Positions 39,268 to 47,611 of a stretch of 64,000 bases of DNA are shown one piece after another (position 1 is the stretch's first letter; every line of letters begins with the position of its first letter). Under the pieces are notes generated by a model. The model made no database searches. It was not told the DNA's origin and saw only the letters and a program-made list of their open reading frames with translations. The translations under genes were made by a program, and so were the position numbers. This DNA is from Magnetospirillum sp. XM-1. Its GTDB lineage: Bacteria; Pseudomonadota; Alphaproteobacteria; Rhodospirillales; Magnetospirillaceae. Location: assembly GCF_001511835.1 (NCBI RefSeq), contig NZ_LN997848.1, positions 3,872,001-3,936,000 on the forward strand. The letters run 5' to 3'.

Positions 39268-40479
39268 ATGACCGGACCTTTGTCGCATCTTCGCGTTCTC
39301 GACCTCAGCCGCGTGCTGGCGGGGCCCTGGGCCGGCCAGCTGCTGGCCGACATGGGGGCCGAGGTGATCAAGGTGGAACGCCCGGGCGAAGGCGACGACA
39401 CCAGGGGCTGGGGCCCGCCCTTCCTCAAGGACAGCGACGGCAAGGACACCGGCGAGGCCGCCTATTTCCTGTCGGCCAACCGGGGCAAGCGCTCGGTGAC
39501 CATCGATTTCACTCGGACCGAGGGCCAGGAACTGGTGCGGCGCCTGGCCGCCCGGTCCGACGTGGTGCTGGAGAACTTCAAGGTGGGCGGGCTGGCCAAG
39601 TACGGCCTCGACTACGCCTCGCTGAAGGCGGTGAAGCCCGATCTGGTCTATTGCTCCATCACCGGTTTCGGCCAGGACGGGCCCTACGCCCAGCGGGCCG
39701 GCTACGACTTCCTGATCCAGGGCATGGGCGGGCTGATGAGCCTGACCGGTGAGCCCGGAGGCCAGCCCATGAAGGTGGGCGTGGCGCTCACCGACATCTT
39801 CACCGGCATGTATGCCGGCTTCGCCGTGCTGGCGGCGCTGGCCCGGCGCGACCGCACGGGCGAGGGCAGCCATATCGACTTGGCGCTGCTGGACGTGCAG
39901 GTGGCGGTGCTGGCCAACCAGGCCTCCAACTATCTGGTGGGCGGCAATACCCCCAAGCGCCTGGGCAACGCGCATCCCAACATCGTGCCCTATCAGGCCT
40001 TCGCCACCAAGGACGGCCACATCATCCTGGCGGTGGGCAACGACGGCCAGTTTCGCCGCTTCTGCGAGGTGGCCGGGCGTCCCGAGCTGGGAACCGATCC
40101 CCGCTACGCCGCCAATGCCGAGCGGGTCAGGAACCGCGCCGAGCTGGTGCCGGTGCTGGAAAGCCTGCTGGCGTCGCGTCCCTCGGCCGAATGGATCAAG
40201 ACCCTGGAGGCGGCGGGCGTGCCCTGCGGCCCCATCAACGACTTGGGCGGCGTGTTCGCCGATCCCCAGGTCATCCATCGCGGCCTGAAAACCCGCGTCG
40301 AGCACCCCCTGGCCGGCGGCGTCGATCTGGTCGCCAATCCCATCCGCTTCGACGGCGCCCAGGCGGTCTCGGACCGGGCCCCGCCGCTGCTGGGCGGCGA
40401 CACCGCCCAGGTTCTGTCCGGCTGGCTGGACCTGGACGAGGAGGAGATGGCCGGGCTCAGGGCATCCGGGGTGATCTGA
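39268..40479 (+). CDS. Class III CoA-transferase (CaiB/BaiF family)
   Basis: A 403-residue family III CoA-transferase, which moves CoA between carboxylic acids by an aspartyl-CoA mechanism. Marks are LDLSRVLAGPWAGQLLADMGAEVIKVERP, NRGKRSVTIDF, VLENFKVGGLAKYGLDYASL, YCSITGFGQDGPY and GYDFLIQGMGGLMSLTGEP; the likely catalytic Asp lies in VALTDIFTGMYA. The substrate pair is not defined. It follows the KgtP-like gene across a strong terminator, so it is a separate unit, though it could activate a carboxylate brought in by that carrier. Confidence 0.88.
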   Translation: MTGPLSHLRVLDLSRVLAGPWAGQLLADMGAEVIKVERPGEGDDTRGWGPPFLKDSDGKDTGEAAYFLSANRGKRSVTIDFTRTEGQELVRRLAARSDVVLENFKVGGLAKYGLDYASLKAVKPDLVYCSITGFGQDGPYAQRAGYDFLIQGMGGLMSLTGEPGGQPMKVGVALTDIFTGMYAGFAVLAALARRDRTGEGSHIDLALLDVQVAVLANQASNYLVGGNTPKRLGNAHPNIVPYQAFATKDGHIILAVGNDGQFRRFCEVAGRPELGTDPRYAANAERVRNRAELVPVLESLLASRPSAEWIKTLEAAGVPCGPINDLGGVFADPQVIHRGLKTRVEHPLAGGVDLVANPIRFDGAQAVSDRAPPLLGGDTAQVLSGWLDLDEEEMAGLRASGVI

Positions 40480-40572
40480 CCCGCCGCGCCCATTTCGGAT
40501 TCCCACATGTCGACCTAGCCGATGGTATGTGCTCTAATTCGGTGAAATTCGCGCCGAGGAAAGATCCCTTCC

Positions 40573-41028
40573 ATGGGTGAGCCGCGTCAATATCTGCGGG
40601 ATGTCACGGGAGTGACGGCCCCGCCAGGACTCCCCGGCGCCGGCCTGGGAATGGCGCCGCGCACCACCTTGTCCGAATTCGAGCGGGCCCAGGTCCGGGG
40701 AATCGCCGAGGAAGGCGCCGCCCTGGCCGCCACCATCGTCCGCTGGCACAAGGATCAGAACCGCGCTCACGGCCACTCACCCCAAGACAGGATGTCCCAC
40801 GGGCTGGCGGTCGCGGCGCTGGGCGCCGTGATCATGCAGATTCTGGCCTGGGTGCGCCTGGTCGAGCCCGCCGACGCCTCCCCCGCCACTCTGCGCAATG
40901 CCCGCGAAGTCATCGGCGGCGCCGACCCCGAGGCCGAGCCGACGGCCATCGACACCCAGGCCCGCGCCCTGCTGATTCACGCCCTGGGCGTCAAGGCGAA
41001 GGCTCGTCGCATTTCGCGCCACTGGTGA
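40573..41028 (+). CDS. Hypothetical protein
   Basis: Not recognised. It has 151 residues, soluble and mainly helical. Residues about 30-65 form a charged helix (LSEFERAQVRGIAEEGAALAATIVRWHKDQN), residues 73-93 a more hydrophobic one (MSHGLAVAALGAVIMQILAWVRLV), and a basic tail ends it (KAKARRISRHW). The start ATG has GGAAAG upstream. It is convergent with the small gene at 41046. Confidence 0.55.
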   Translation: MGEPRQYLRDVTGVTAPPGLPGAGLGMAPRTTLSEFERAQVRGIAEEGAALAATIVRWHKDQNRAHGHSPQDRMSHGLAVAALGAVIMQILAWVRLVEPADASPATLRNAREVIGGADPEAEPTAIDTQARALLIHALGVKAKARRISRHW

Positions 41029-41045
41029 CGCCCCCGCCGGGACGG

Positions 41046-41270
41046 CTAGCAGTTCGATCCGAGATCGCAAGGGGCCTTTTGTCCCAGGGACACCACCAGC
41101 AACCGCCCCTCGCATCGCTTGATGCGCTCGCGCACGGCTTCCAGACGCCGGGCCGCGTCGGCACGCTGCGCCTCGTCGCCGGCTTGCGTCAATTCAAGGG
41201 ACACTTCCGCCAACAGACGATAGGTCCGCTCCAGCTCGCCACATAAGGGGCCATATCCCGGATCGCTCAT
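41046..41270 (-). CDS. Small hypothetical coiled-coil protein
   Basis: Not recognised. The 74-residue protein has a short N-terminal segment (MSDPGYGPLCGE) and a long amphipathic helix (LERTYRLLAEVSLELTQAGD, then EAQRADAARRLEAVRERIKRCEGR), suggesting a coiled coil or dimerising helix, with cysteines near both ends. It starts at an ATG after GAGGGTGGG. It is divergent from the hydrogenase operon, whose promoter region starts just beyond it. Confidence 0.55.
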   Translation of the reverse strand: MSDPGYGPLCGELERTYRLLAEVSLELTQAGDEAQRADAARRLEAVRERIKRCEGRLLVVSLGQKAPCDLGSNC

Positions 41271-41348
41271 CCCACCCTCTTGATATTCATCAAGCATCAT
41301 ACTTATCGCAAAGATCAAACGGTATATGCAATGCCGCAGAGGGATAAT

Positions 41349-41384
41349 GGATATTACAATTCCATCAATGGAAAGCTAATATCC
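41349..41384. promoter_or_regulatory. Nested inverted repeats upstream of the hydrogenase promoter
   Basis: An outer inverted repeat GGATATTA ... TAATATCC (41349-41356 and 41377-41384) encloses an inner palindrome TTCCATCAATGGAA (41360-41373). It lies about 110 bases before the sigma54 promoter, where an activator would bind, in an AT-rich part of the 386-base gap between the divergent genes. The rest of the gap (41385-41493) shows no gene. Confidence 0.5.
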
Positions 41385-41493
41385 ACCTACCCGCCCCACC
41401 CGCTTTCTTGACGCATTCCATAATCAGGCGCGGACCGCCAGCCTGCCTGGGTTACGGTCTTGACCCTACCCCGCCACCCCCACCCTTTGGAGT

Positions 41494-41509
41494 TGGCACG
41501 GTGTTTGCG
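41494..41509 (+). promoter_or_regulatory. Sigma54 promoter of the hydrogenase operon
   Basis: TGGCACGGTGTTTGCG matches the -24/-12 consensus with exact GG-N10-GC spacing (GG 41495-41496, GC 41507-41508). It lies 148 bases before the hybO start, leaving a long leader with no convincing ORF. Sigma54 control by HoxA/HupR- or NifA-type activators is common for uptake hydrogenases. Confidence 0.82.
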
Positions 41510-41656
41510 GTGACTGCATCGCACAACCGAGAACAAGAAGATTCGGGAGGCATCAGGGAGGCAGGACGGCCGGGGCATGACCCCCGGACCCGCATGGCTC
41601 CGCGATCTTCCCTTCCGGACTTCCGCAGCCCGACGCGCCAGCCAAGGTGGGGGACA

Positions 41657-42787
41657 ATGTACGACGACACCGAAATTTCCCGCGAGATCGCGAACCGGTT
41701 CAATCTGGAACGCCGCGACTTCCTGAAGTTCTGCGCCGCCATGGCCGCGACCATGGGCCTGCCCAAGGGGGCCGACGCGCAGATCGCCCAGGCCATCACC
41801 GCCAAGGAACGCCCCAGCGTGATCTGGCTGCACTTCCAGGAGTGTACCGGCTGCACCGAGTCCATGCTCCGCGCCGAGCATCCGACCATCGAGAAGCTGA
41901 TCCTGGAGATCATCTCGCTCGACTACCACGAGACGCTGTTCGCCGCCGCCGGCCATCAGGTCGAGGCCGCCCGCGAAGCCGCCATGAAGAAGAACTGGGG
42001 CAAGTACGTCCTGGTCGTCGAGGGCGCCATTCCGGTCAAGGACGGCGGCATCTACTGCAAGGTGGGCGGCAAGACCGCGCTGCAGCTGACCAAGGAATGC
42101 GCCGAGGGCGCGGCCGCCGTCATCGCCATCGGCTCCTGCGCCTCGTGGGGCGGCATGCCGTCCACGCCGCCGAACCCCACGGGCTCGACCGGCGTGCCGG
42201 AGATCCTGGCCGGCAAGCCGGTGGTGACCATCCCCGGCTGCCCGCCCAACCCCTATAACTTCCTGTCCACCGTGGTCCACTTCCTGACCTTCGGCACCCT
42301 GCCGGCGGTGGACGACAAGGGCCGCCCGAAATTCGCCTATTCCCGCCTCATCCACGAGAATTGCGAGCGCCGCGCCCATTTCGACGCCGGCCGCTTCGCG
42401 CTGGAATTCGGCGACGAGGGCCACCGCAAGGGCTATTGCCTGTACAAGCTGGGCTGCAAGGGTCCCGAGACCTACGCCAACTGCCCGGCCATCCTGTTCA
42501 ACGACGTGGGTTCCGGCTCGTGGCCGGTGGGCACCGGGCATCCCTGCATCGGCTGCACGGAAAAGGGCATCGGCTTCGCCAAGCCCATCCACGCCTTGGC
42601 CGAGCTGCAGAACCAGCGTCCGCCCGTGGGCTATCCCCGCGTGGTCGAGGAGCAGGGCACCGGAGCCTCCATCGGCGCGCTGGCCACCGTGGCGGCGGTC
42701 GGCGGTCTGGCCATCGGCGCCGGCGCCAAGCTGGTGGGCAATCTGGGCAAGAACGAAGACGGCCAGGATTCCGGAAAGCAGGGGTAA
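41657..42787 (+). CDS. hybO: [NiFe] hydrogenase small subunit (HybO-type)
   Basis: A 376-residue small subunit that carries electrons from the active site through three iron-sulfur clusters. A twin-arginine signal (ERRDFLKFCAAMAATMGL) sends the folded enzyme to the periplasm. The proximal cluster starts with ECTGCTESML; GSCASWGG, PGCPPNP, HENCERR, CLYKLGCKGPETYANC and HPCIGCTEKG complete the cluster ligands. A C-terminal hydrophobic helix (ALATVAAVGGLAIGAGAKLVG) anchors it. The sequence follows E. coli HybO closely, and the gene order hybOABC is the same as in E. coli hydrogenase 2. Confidence 0.95.
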   Translation: MYDDTEISREIANRFNLERRDFLKFCAAMAATMGLPKGADAQIAQAITAKERPSVIWLHFQECTGCTESMLRAEHPTIEKLILEIISLDYHETLFAAAGHQVEAAREAAMKKNWGKYVLVVEGAIPVKDGGIYCKVGGKTALQLTKECAEGAAAVIAIGSCASWGGMPSTPPNPTGSTGVPEILAGKPVVTIPGCPPNPYNFLSTVVHFLTFGTLPAVDDKGRPKFAYSRLIHENCERRAHFDAGRFALEFGDEGHRKGYCLYKLGCKGPETYANCPAILFNDVGSGSWPVGTGHPCIGCTEKGIGFAKPIHALAELQNQRPPVGYPRVVEEQGTGASIGALATVAAVGGLAIGAGAKLVGNLGKNEDGQDSGKQG

Positions 42788-42793
42788 TCCGCC

Positions 42794-43813
42794 ATGACCA
42801 TCACCAGACGCAATTTCTTGCGCCGGGCGGCGGCGGGTGGAACGGCGGCGGCAGCCGCCTGCGCCACCCTCGCCCCCGCCGGCGCCGAGGCGCGGGAAAG
42901 CCATAAGGTTCCCGAGAACGCCGTCGGCCTGCTGTTCGACGGGACGCTGTGCATCGGCTGCAAGGCCTGCATGTCGGCCTGCAAGGAGGCCAACAGCCTG
43001 CCGCTGGAAGACAATGTCGGCGAAAAGCTGTGGGACACGCCGCTGGAGCTTTCCGGCAAGACCTACAACGTCATCAAGGTCTACCAGTCGGGCACCATGG
43101 AGAACAAGGACAAGGCCGAGAACGGCTTTGCCCATGTCAAGCGCTCGTGCCTGCACTGCGCCGACCCCTCCTGCGTGTCGGCCTGCCCGGTCTCGGCCAT
43201 GCAGAAGCGGCCCACCGACGGCGTCGTCACCTACAACAAGGACGCCTGCATCGGCTGCCGCTACTGCGTCGCCGCCTGCCCCTTCGGCGTGCCCCAGTTC
43301 CAGTACGACACGCCCAAGCCGGAAATCGCCAAGTGCCAGCTGTGCCGGCACCGCATGGACGAGGGCAAGTACGCCGCCTGCGCCGAGGTCTGCCCCACGG
43401 GCGCGACCATCTTCGGCTCCTACAAGGCGCTGTCCGAGGAAATCGACCGCCGCCGGGCCATGAAGCCGGGCGAGCCCAACAATTTCCCCCGCCGCACCCC
43501 CGATTCGGGCGACATGCACGAAAAGGCGGCGCCGGAATACGTGGATTACGTCTACGGCCAGAAGGACGCCGGCGGCACCCAGGTGCGCTACCTGTCCGGC
43601 GTTCCCTTCGACAAGCTGGCCCTGCCCATGGGTCTGCCGGAGCGGGCCTACGCCGCCGATTCCGAGACCATGCAGCACACGCTGTATGGCGGGATGATCC
43701 TGCCGGTGGTGGCGCTGGCCGGTCTGGTCACCGCCGCCTGGAAGGGCTCGAAGAACCACCACGACGATGATGATTTCGACATGTTCGATCATCCGGAAGG
43801 GGGGCACAAGTAA
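42794..43813 (+). CDS. hybA: Hydrogenase 4x[4Fe-4S] ferredoxin subunit HybA
   Basis: A 339-residue periplasmic iron-sulfur protein. A Tat signal opens it (ITRRNFLRRAAAGG). Four cluster motifs follow: CIGCKACMSACKEAN, CLHCADPSCVSACP, CIGCRYCVAACPFG and CQLCRHRMDEGKYAACAEVCP. A C-terminal hydrophobic helix (GGMILPVVALAGLVTAAW) and an acidic/His tail close it. It passes electrons from HybO to the quinone-reducing HybB. It starts 6 bases after hybO and its TAA overlaps the hybB start. Confidence 0.94.
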   Translation: MTITRRNFLRRAAAGGTAAAAACATLAPAGAEARESHKVPENAVGLLFDGTLCIGCKACMSACKEANSLPLEDNVGEKLWDTPLELSGKTYNVIKVYQSGTMENKDKAENGFAHVKRSCLHCADPSCVSACPVSAMQKRPTDGVVTYNKDACIGCRYCVAACPFGVPQFQYDTPKPEIAKCQLCRHRMDEGKYAACAEVCPTGATIFGSYKALSEEIDRRRAMKPGEPNNFPRRTPDSGDMHEKAAPEYVDYVYGQKDAGGTQVRYLSGVPFDKLALPMGLPERAYAADSETMQHTLYGGMILPVVALAGLVTAAWKGSKNHHDDDDFDMFDHPEGGHK

Positions 43814-45018
43814 TGGTCAATCACCCCATCCCCAGCCAGGTGGCCAGCCGCCTGAAGAAGGGCAAGGCCGGGCCGACCGCCATCGGCGGCTCGCTGGTCA
43901 CTCCCTTCACCATCGTGCTCGCCGTGCTGATTGGCATCGGCCTGTTCTTCATGGCCCAGCGCTTCATCTACGGCCTGGGCGCCGTCACCAACATCAACAA
44001 CGGCTACCCCTGGGGTATCTGGGTGGTGTGGGACGTGGTCATCGCCACGGGCTTCGCCTGCGGCGGCTACGCCATGGCCCTGGTGTGCTACGTCATGAAC
44101 CGGGGCGAGTACCATCATCTGGTCCGCCCGGCGCTGACCGCCTCGCTGTTCGGCTATTCCCTGGGCGGCCTTTCCGTGCTGATCGACCTCGGCCGCTACT
44201 GGAACTTCTGGCACATCCTGTGGCCGGGCTACGCCCAGCCGGGATCGGTGATGTTCGAGGTGGCCGCCTGCATCAGCTGCTACATCCTGGTGCTGTGGAT
44301 CGAGTTCTCGCCAGCCTTCCTCGAGCATTTCGGCTTCAAGGACCTCAAGGCCAAGCTGAACAAGGTGATGTTCTTCTTCATCGGCCTGGGCGTGCTGCTG
44401 CCCACCATGCACCAATCCTCGCTGGGATCGCTGCTGGTGGTGTTCGGCGCCCAGATCCACCCGCTGTGGCAGACCCCGCTGCTGCCCTTGCTGTTCCTGC
44501 TGACCGCCGTGTGCATGGGCTTCGCCATCGTCATCCTCGAGGCGACGCTGGCCGCCGTGGGCTTCAAGCGCGACATCGCCGACGAGCTGCCCATGCTTTC
44601 GAAGATCGGCAAGATCATCATGGGCATCCTGGTGGCCTATCTGGTCATCCGCCTGGGCGACCTAATGGTGCGTGGCGCCATCTTCAAGGCGTTCACCTCG
44701 GGCGCCAAGAGCGTGATGTTCCTGATCGAGATGGCGGTGTTCGTCTATCCGATCGTGGTGCTGTCCTCGCCGGCCAACCGCAAGAAGCTGTCCAAGCTGC
44801 TGGCGGCGGCCATGAGCATGCTGACCGGCGCGGTGCTGTACCGCATCGACGCCTTCCTGGTGGCCTACGACACCGGCCCCGGCTGGCATTACTTCCCCAG
44901 CGTGCCCGAGATGATGGTCACCATCGGCGTGATCGCCATCGAAGTGCTCGCCTACATCGTTTTCGTCCGCAAATTCCCCATTCTTCCCGGCCACTCGGCC
45001 CCCGCGGCCGCCGAGTAA
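43813..45018 (+). CDS. hybB: Hydrogenase membrane subunit HybB (NrfD/PsrC family)
   Basis: A 401-residue integral membrane protein with about ten hydrophobic helices, of the NrfD/PsrC family that exchanges electrons with the quinone pool without heme. Marks are NNGYPWGIWVVWDVVIATGFACGGYAMAL and LPTMHQSSLGSLLVV, as in E. coli HybB. It links the periplasmic hydrogenase to respiration. Confidence 0.94.
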   Translation: MVNHPIPSQVASRLKKGKAGPTAIGGSLVTPFTIVLAVLIGIGLFFMAQRFIYGLGAVTNINNGYPWGIWVVWDVVIATGFACGGYAMALVCYVMNRGEYHHLVRPALTASLFGYSLGGLSVLIDLGRYWNFWHILWPGYAQPGSVMFEVAACISCYILVLWIEFSPAFLEHFGFKDLKAKLNKVMFFFIGLGVLLPTMHQSSLGSLLVVFGAQIHPLWQTPLLPLLFLLTAVCMGFAIVILEATLAAVGFKRDIADELPMLSKIGKIIMGILVAYLVIRLGDLMVRGAIFKAFTSGAKSVMFLIEMAVFVYPIVVLSSPANRKKLSKLLAAAMSMLTGAVLYRIDAFLVAYDTGPGWHYFPSVPEMMVTIGVIAIEVLAYIVFVRKFPILPGHSAPAAAE

Positions 45019-45031
45019 GGAGACCTGAGCA

Positions 45032-46735
45032 GTGTCCAAGAGAATCACCATCGATCCCATCACCCGGATTGAAGGCCATCTGCGCATCGACGTCGAGGTC
45101 GACGGCGGCAAGGTCACCAAGGCATGGTCGTCGGGCCAGATGTGGCGCGGCGTCGAGCTGATCCTGCTGGGCCGCGACCCGCGCGACGCCTGGGCCATCA
45201 CCCAGCGCATCTGCGGCGTCTGCACCACCGTCCACGCCATCACCTCGGTCCGCGCGGTCGAGAACGCGCTGAACCTGGAAGTGCCGGTGAACGCCCAGTT
45301 CATCCGCAACATGATCATCTCGGCCCACGCCATCCATGATCACATCGTGCACTTCTACCACCTGTCGGCTCTGGACTGGGTGGACGTGGTCTCGGCGCTG
45401 AAGGCCGACCCGCTGAAGGCGGCCCAGCTGGCGGAAAGCCTGTCCGACTGGCCCTTGAACAACAAACACGTCATGGTCCAGACCCTGGAGAAGCTGAAGA
45501 CCTTCGTCGGCTCCGGCCAGCTGGGTCCGTTCACCAACGGCTATTGGGGCCACCCGGCCATGAAGCTGTCGCCCGAGGTCAACCTCATGGCGGTGGCCCA
45601 CTACCTCCAGGCGCTGGACGCCCAGCGCCACGCCAACAAGATCGTCACCCTGCTGGGCTCCAAGAGCCCGCACATCCAGAACGTGGCGGTGGGCGGCGTC
45701 TCCAACCCCATCGCCACCGACAGCCAGTCGGTGCTGACCGTCGAGCGGCTGCTGAAGCTCAAGATGCACATGGATGCGCTGGGCGACTTCATCCGCAAGG
45801 TCTATCTGGTGGATATCGCGGCCATCGGCGCCTTCTACGCCGACTGGACCAAGTACGGCGCCGGCGTCACCAACTACCTGTCGTGCCCCGACTTCCCCAT
45901 GGATTCCAAGGGCACCCAGTTCCTGGTTCCCGGCGGCTACATCCCCAACGCCGACCTGGCCCAGTACAAGCCCATCACCGCCTTCGGCGACGCCTACCTG
46001 CGCGACGGCGTCGAGGAAGGGGTCAAGCACGCCTGGTACGAGTATTCCAAGCCCGGCCCGCTGCACCCCTACAAGGGCGAGACCGTGCCCAAGTACACCG
46101 ACTTCCAGGATGACGGTAAGTATTCCTGGCTGAAGGCCCCCACCTTCTACGGCAAGCGCGCCCAGGTGGGTCCGCTGGCCAGCGTGCTGGCGGGCGTCGC
46201 CGCCGGCCACCAGCCGACCATCGGCTACGCCACCAAGGTGCTGGACACCGCCTCGTCGCTGCTGGGGTCCAAGATCCCGCTGGCGGCGCTGCACTCCACC
46301 ATCGGCCGTCACGCCGCCCGCGCCGTGCGCTGCGGCGTGATGCAGGAGGTCATGGTGCAGAACTGGCAGGCCCTGCTCGACAATATCGGCAAGGGCGACG
46401 CCAAGACCTTCAACAAGCCCACCTTCCCCAAGGGCGAGGTCATGGGCTACGGCTTCCACGAGGCGCCGCGCGGCCTGCTGTCCCACTGGACGGTGATCAG
46501 GGACGGCAAGATCGCCAACTACCAGTGCGTGGTGCCTTCCACCTGGAACGCCGGCCCGCGCGACGACAGCGACAACATCGGCCCCTACGAAGCCTCGCTG
46601 ATGGACAACCCCATCGCCGACGCCGAGTTGCCGCTGGAGGTGCTGCGCACCGTCCACTCCTTCGACCCCTGCCTCGCCTGCGCGGTGCATGTGGTCGAGG
46701 ACAACAAGGAAGTGGTGCAGGTCAAGGCGCTCTAG
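45032..46735 (+). CDS. hybC: [NiFe] hydrogenase large subunit (HybC-type)
   Basis: A 567-residue catalytic subunit. The four nickel-binding cysteines are in RICGVC (Cys61, Cys64) and DPCLACAVH (Cys547, Cys550). The last 14 residues after His553 should be cut off by the HybD protease once nickel is in place. It starts at GTG with AAGGAGACC upstream and rides to the periplasm on the HybO Tat signal. It splits H2 produced by nitrogenase or from outside. A family A repeat separates it from hybD. Confidence 0.95.
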   Translation: MSKRITIDPITRIEGHLRIDVEVDGGKVTKAWSSGQMWRGVELILLGRDPRDAWAITQRICGVCTTVHAITSVRAVENALNLEVPVNAQFIRNMIISAHAIHDHIVHFYHLSALDWVDVVSALKADPLKAAQLAESLSDWPLNNKHVMVQTLEKLKTFVGSGQLGPFTNGYWGHPAMKLSPEVNLMAVAHYLQALDAQRHANKIVTLLGSKSPHIQNVAVGGVSNPIATDSQSVLTVERLLKLKMHMDALGDFIRKVYLVDIAAIGAFYADWTKYGAGVTNYLSCPDFPMDSKGTQFLVPGGYIPNADLAQYKPITAFGDAYLRDGVEEGVKHAWYEYSKPGPLHPYKGETVPKYTDFQDDGKYSWLKAPTFYGKRAQVGPLASVLAGVAAGHQPTIGYATKVLDTASSLLGSKIPLAALHSTIGRHAARAVRCGVMQEVMVQNWQALLDNIGKGDAKTFNKPTFPKGEVMGYGFHEAPRGLLSHWTVIRDGKIANYQCVVPSTWNAGPRDDSDNIGPYEASLMDNPIADAELPLEVLRTVHSFDPCLACAVHVVEDNKEVVQVKAL

Positions 46736-46751
46736 TACGCTTCCCCGATCG

Positions 46752-46852
46752 CGTCATGGCCGGGCTTGTCCCGGCCATCCACGCGGTGCCGCCCCGGAAA
46801 GCGCCGGACCTGTGGCACGGCATGGATGCCCGGATCAAGTCCGGGCATGACG
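46752..46852. repeat. Interspersed palindromic repeat, family A (copy 3)
   Basis: Left hairpin GCGTCATGGCCGGGCTTGTC to CCGGCCATCC and right hairpin ATGCCCGGATCAAGTCCGGG to CATGACG, the same two-hairpin layout as at 13801 and 26928. It sits inside the hydrogenase operon between hybC and hybD, where its hairpins could stabilise the upstream mRNA or reduce read-through. Confidence 0.78.
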
Positions 46853-46875
46853 GGATAAGGAGGCCTTTCATTTTG

Positions 46876-47373
46876 ATGGATTCCCAAGCCATGCGCATCG
46901 TTGTTCTCGGCGTCGGCAACATCTTGCTCTCCGACGAAGGAATCGGCGTCCACGCCGTGAATAGGCTGGTGGAGCTCTACGACCTCCCCGAGGAGGTCGA
47001 GGTCATCGACGGCGGCACCTCGGGCATGGATTGCCTGGACCAGGTGTCCGAGGCGGATTACCTGATCATCGCCGACTGCATGCGTTCGAAGAAGGAGCCG
47101 GGCACCATCACGCGGCTCACCGACGACCAGATTCCCGCCTTCTTCAAGACCCGCATTTCGCCCCATCAGGTCGGCCTGTCCGACATGCTGGGCGCGCTCA
47201 ATTTCCACGACATGATGCCCAAGAACATCGTCCTGTACGGGGTCGAGCCCCTGTCCTTCGACCTGTCCATGGAACCCACCCCCATTGTGGGCGCCCGCCT
47301 GCCCGAGCTGGTGGAGCTGCTGGCCGGCGAACTGGCCGAAATCGGCATCGCGGTCGCCAAGAAGGCGGCTTAA
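46876..47373 (+). CDS. hybD: Hydrogenase maturation endopeptidase HybD
   Basis: A 165-residue nickel-sensing endopeptidase that trims the HybC C-terminus. The family start RIVVLGVGNILLSDEGIGVHAV carries the first metal-binding acid (Asp/Glu of SDEG); DGGTSGMDCL carries the second region, and SPHQVGLSDML supplies the histidine. It is very like E. coli HybD. I chose the ATG at 46876; an ATG five codons later (MRIVVL) matches the usual family start and is a good alternative. Confidence 0.92.
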   Translation: MDSQAMRIVVLGVGNILLSDEGIGVHAVNRLVELYDLPEEVEVIDGGTSGMDCLDQVSEADYLIIADCMRSKKEPGTITRLTDDQIPAFFKTRISPHQVGLSDMLGALNFHDMMPKNIVLYGVEPLSFDLSMEPTPIVGARLPELVELLAGELAEIGIAVAKKAA

Positions 47374-47377
47374 AACC

Positions 47378-47611
47378 ATGTGCATGGCCGTCCCTTCCCG
47401 CATCACCGCCATCGACAACGGAATCGCCACGGTCGAGGCCTTCGGGGCGCTGCGCACCACCAGCCTGATGCTGCTCGACGGCGAGGTGGCGGTGGGCGAT
47501 TACGTCCTGCTCGGCCCCGGCGGCAGTTTCGCCGCCGAGAAGGTCGATCCCGAGACGGCCGCCGAGGCGCTGGCCTATCTCACCGAGGTTCTGGCCACCG
47601 GGCAGGCCTGA
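47378..47611 (+). CDS. hypC: Hydrogenase assembly chaperone HypC (first copy)
   Basis: A 77-residue HypC/HupF chaperone. The start MCMAVP contains the essential cysteine at position 2, which holds the Fe(CN)2CO unit with HypD and later binds the immature large subunit. The rest (VGDYVLLGPGGSFAAEKVDPETAAE) follows the family. A second hypC lies at 51087; the pair may be split between HypD-bound assembly and delivery to HybC. Its stop overlaps the next ATG (TGATG). Confidence 0.92.
   Translation: MCMAVPSRITAIDNGIATVEAFGALRTTSLMLLDGEVAVGDYVLLGPGGSFAAEKVDPETAAEALAYLTEVLATGQA

Noticed and set aside
41408..41656. N-terminal extension of hybO to 41408
   Set aside because: It would run through the sigma54 promoter at 41494-41509. 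The Tat signal and ribosome site support the ATG at 41657.
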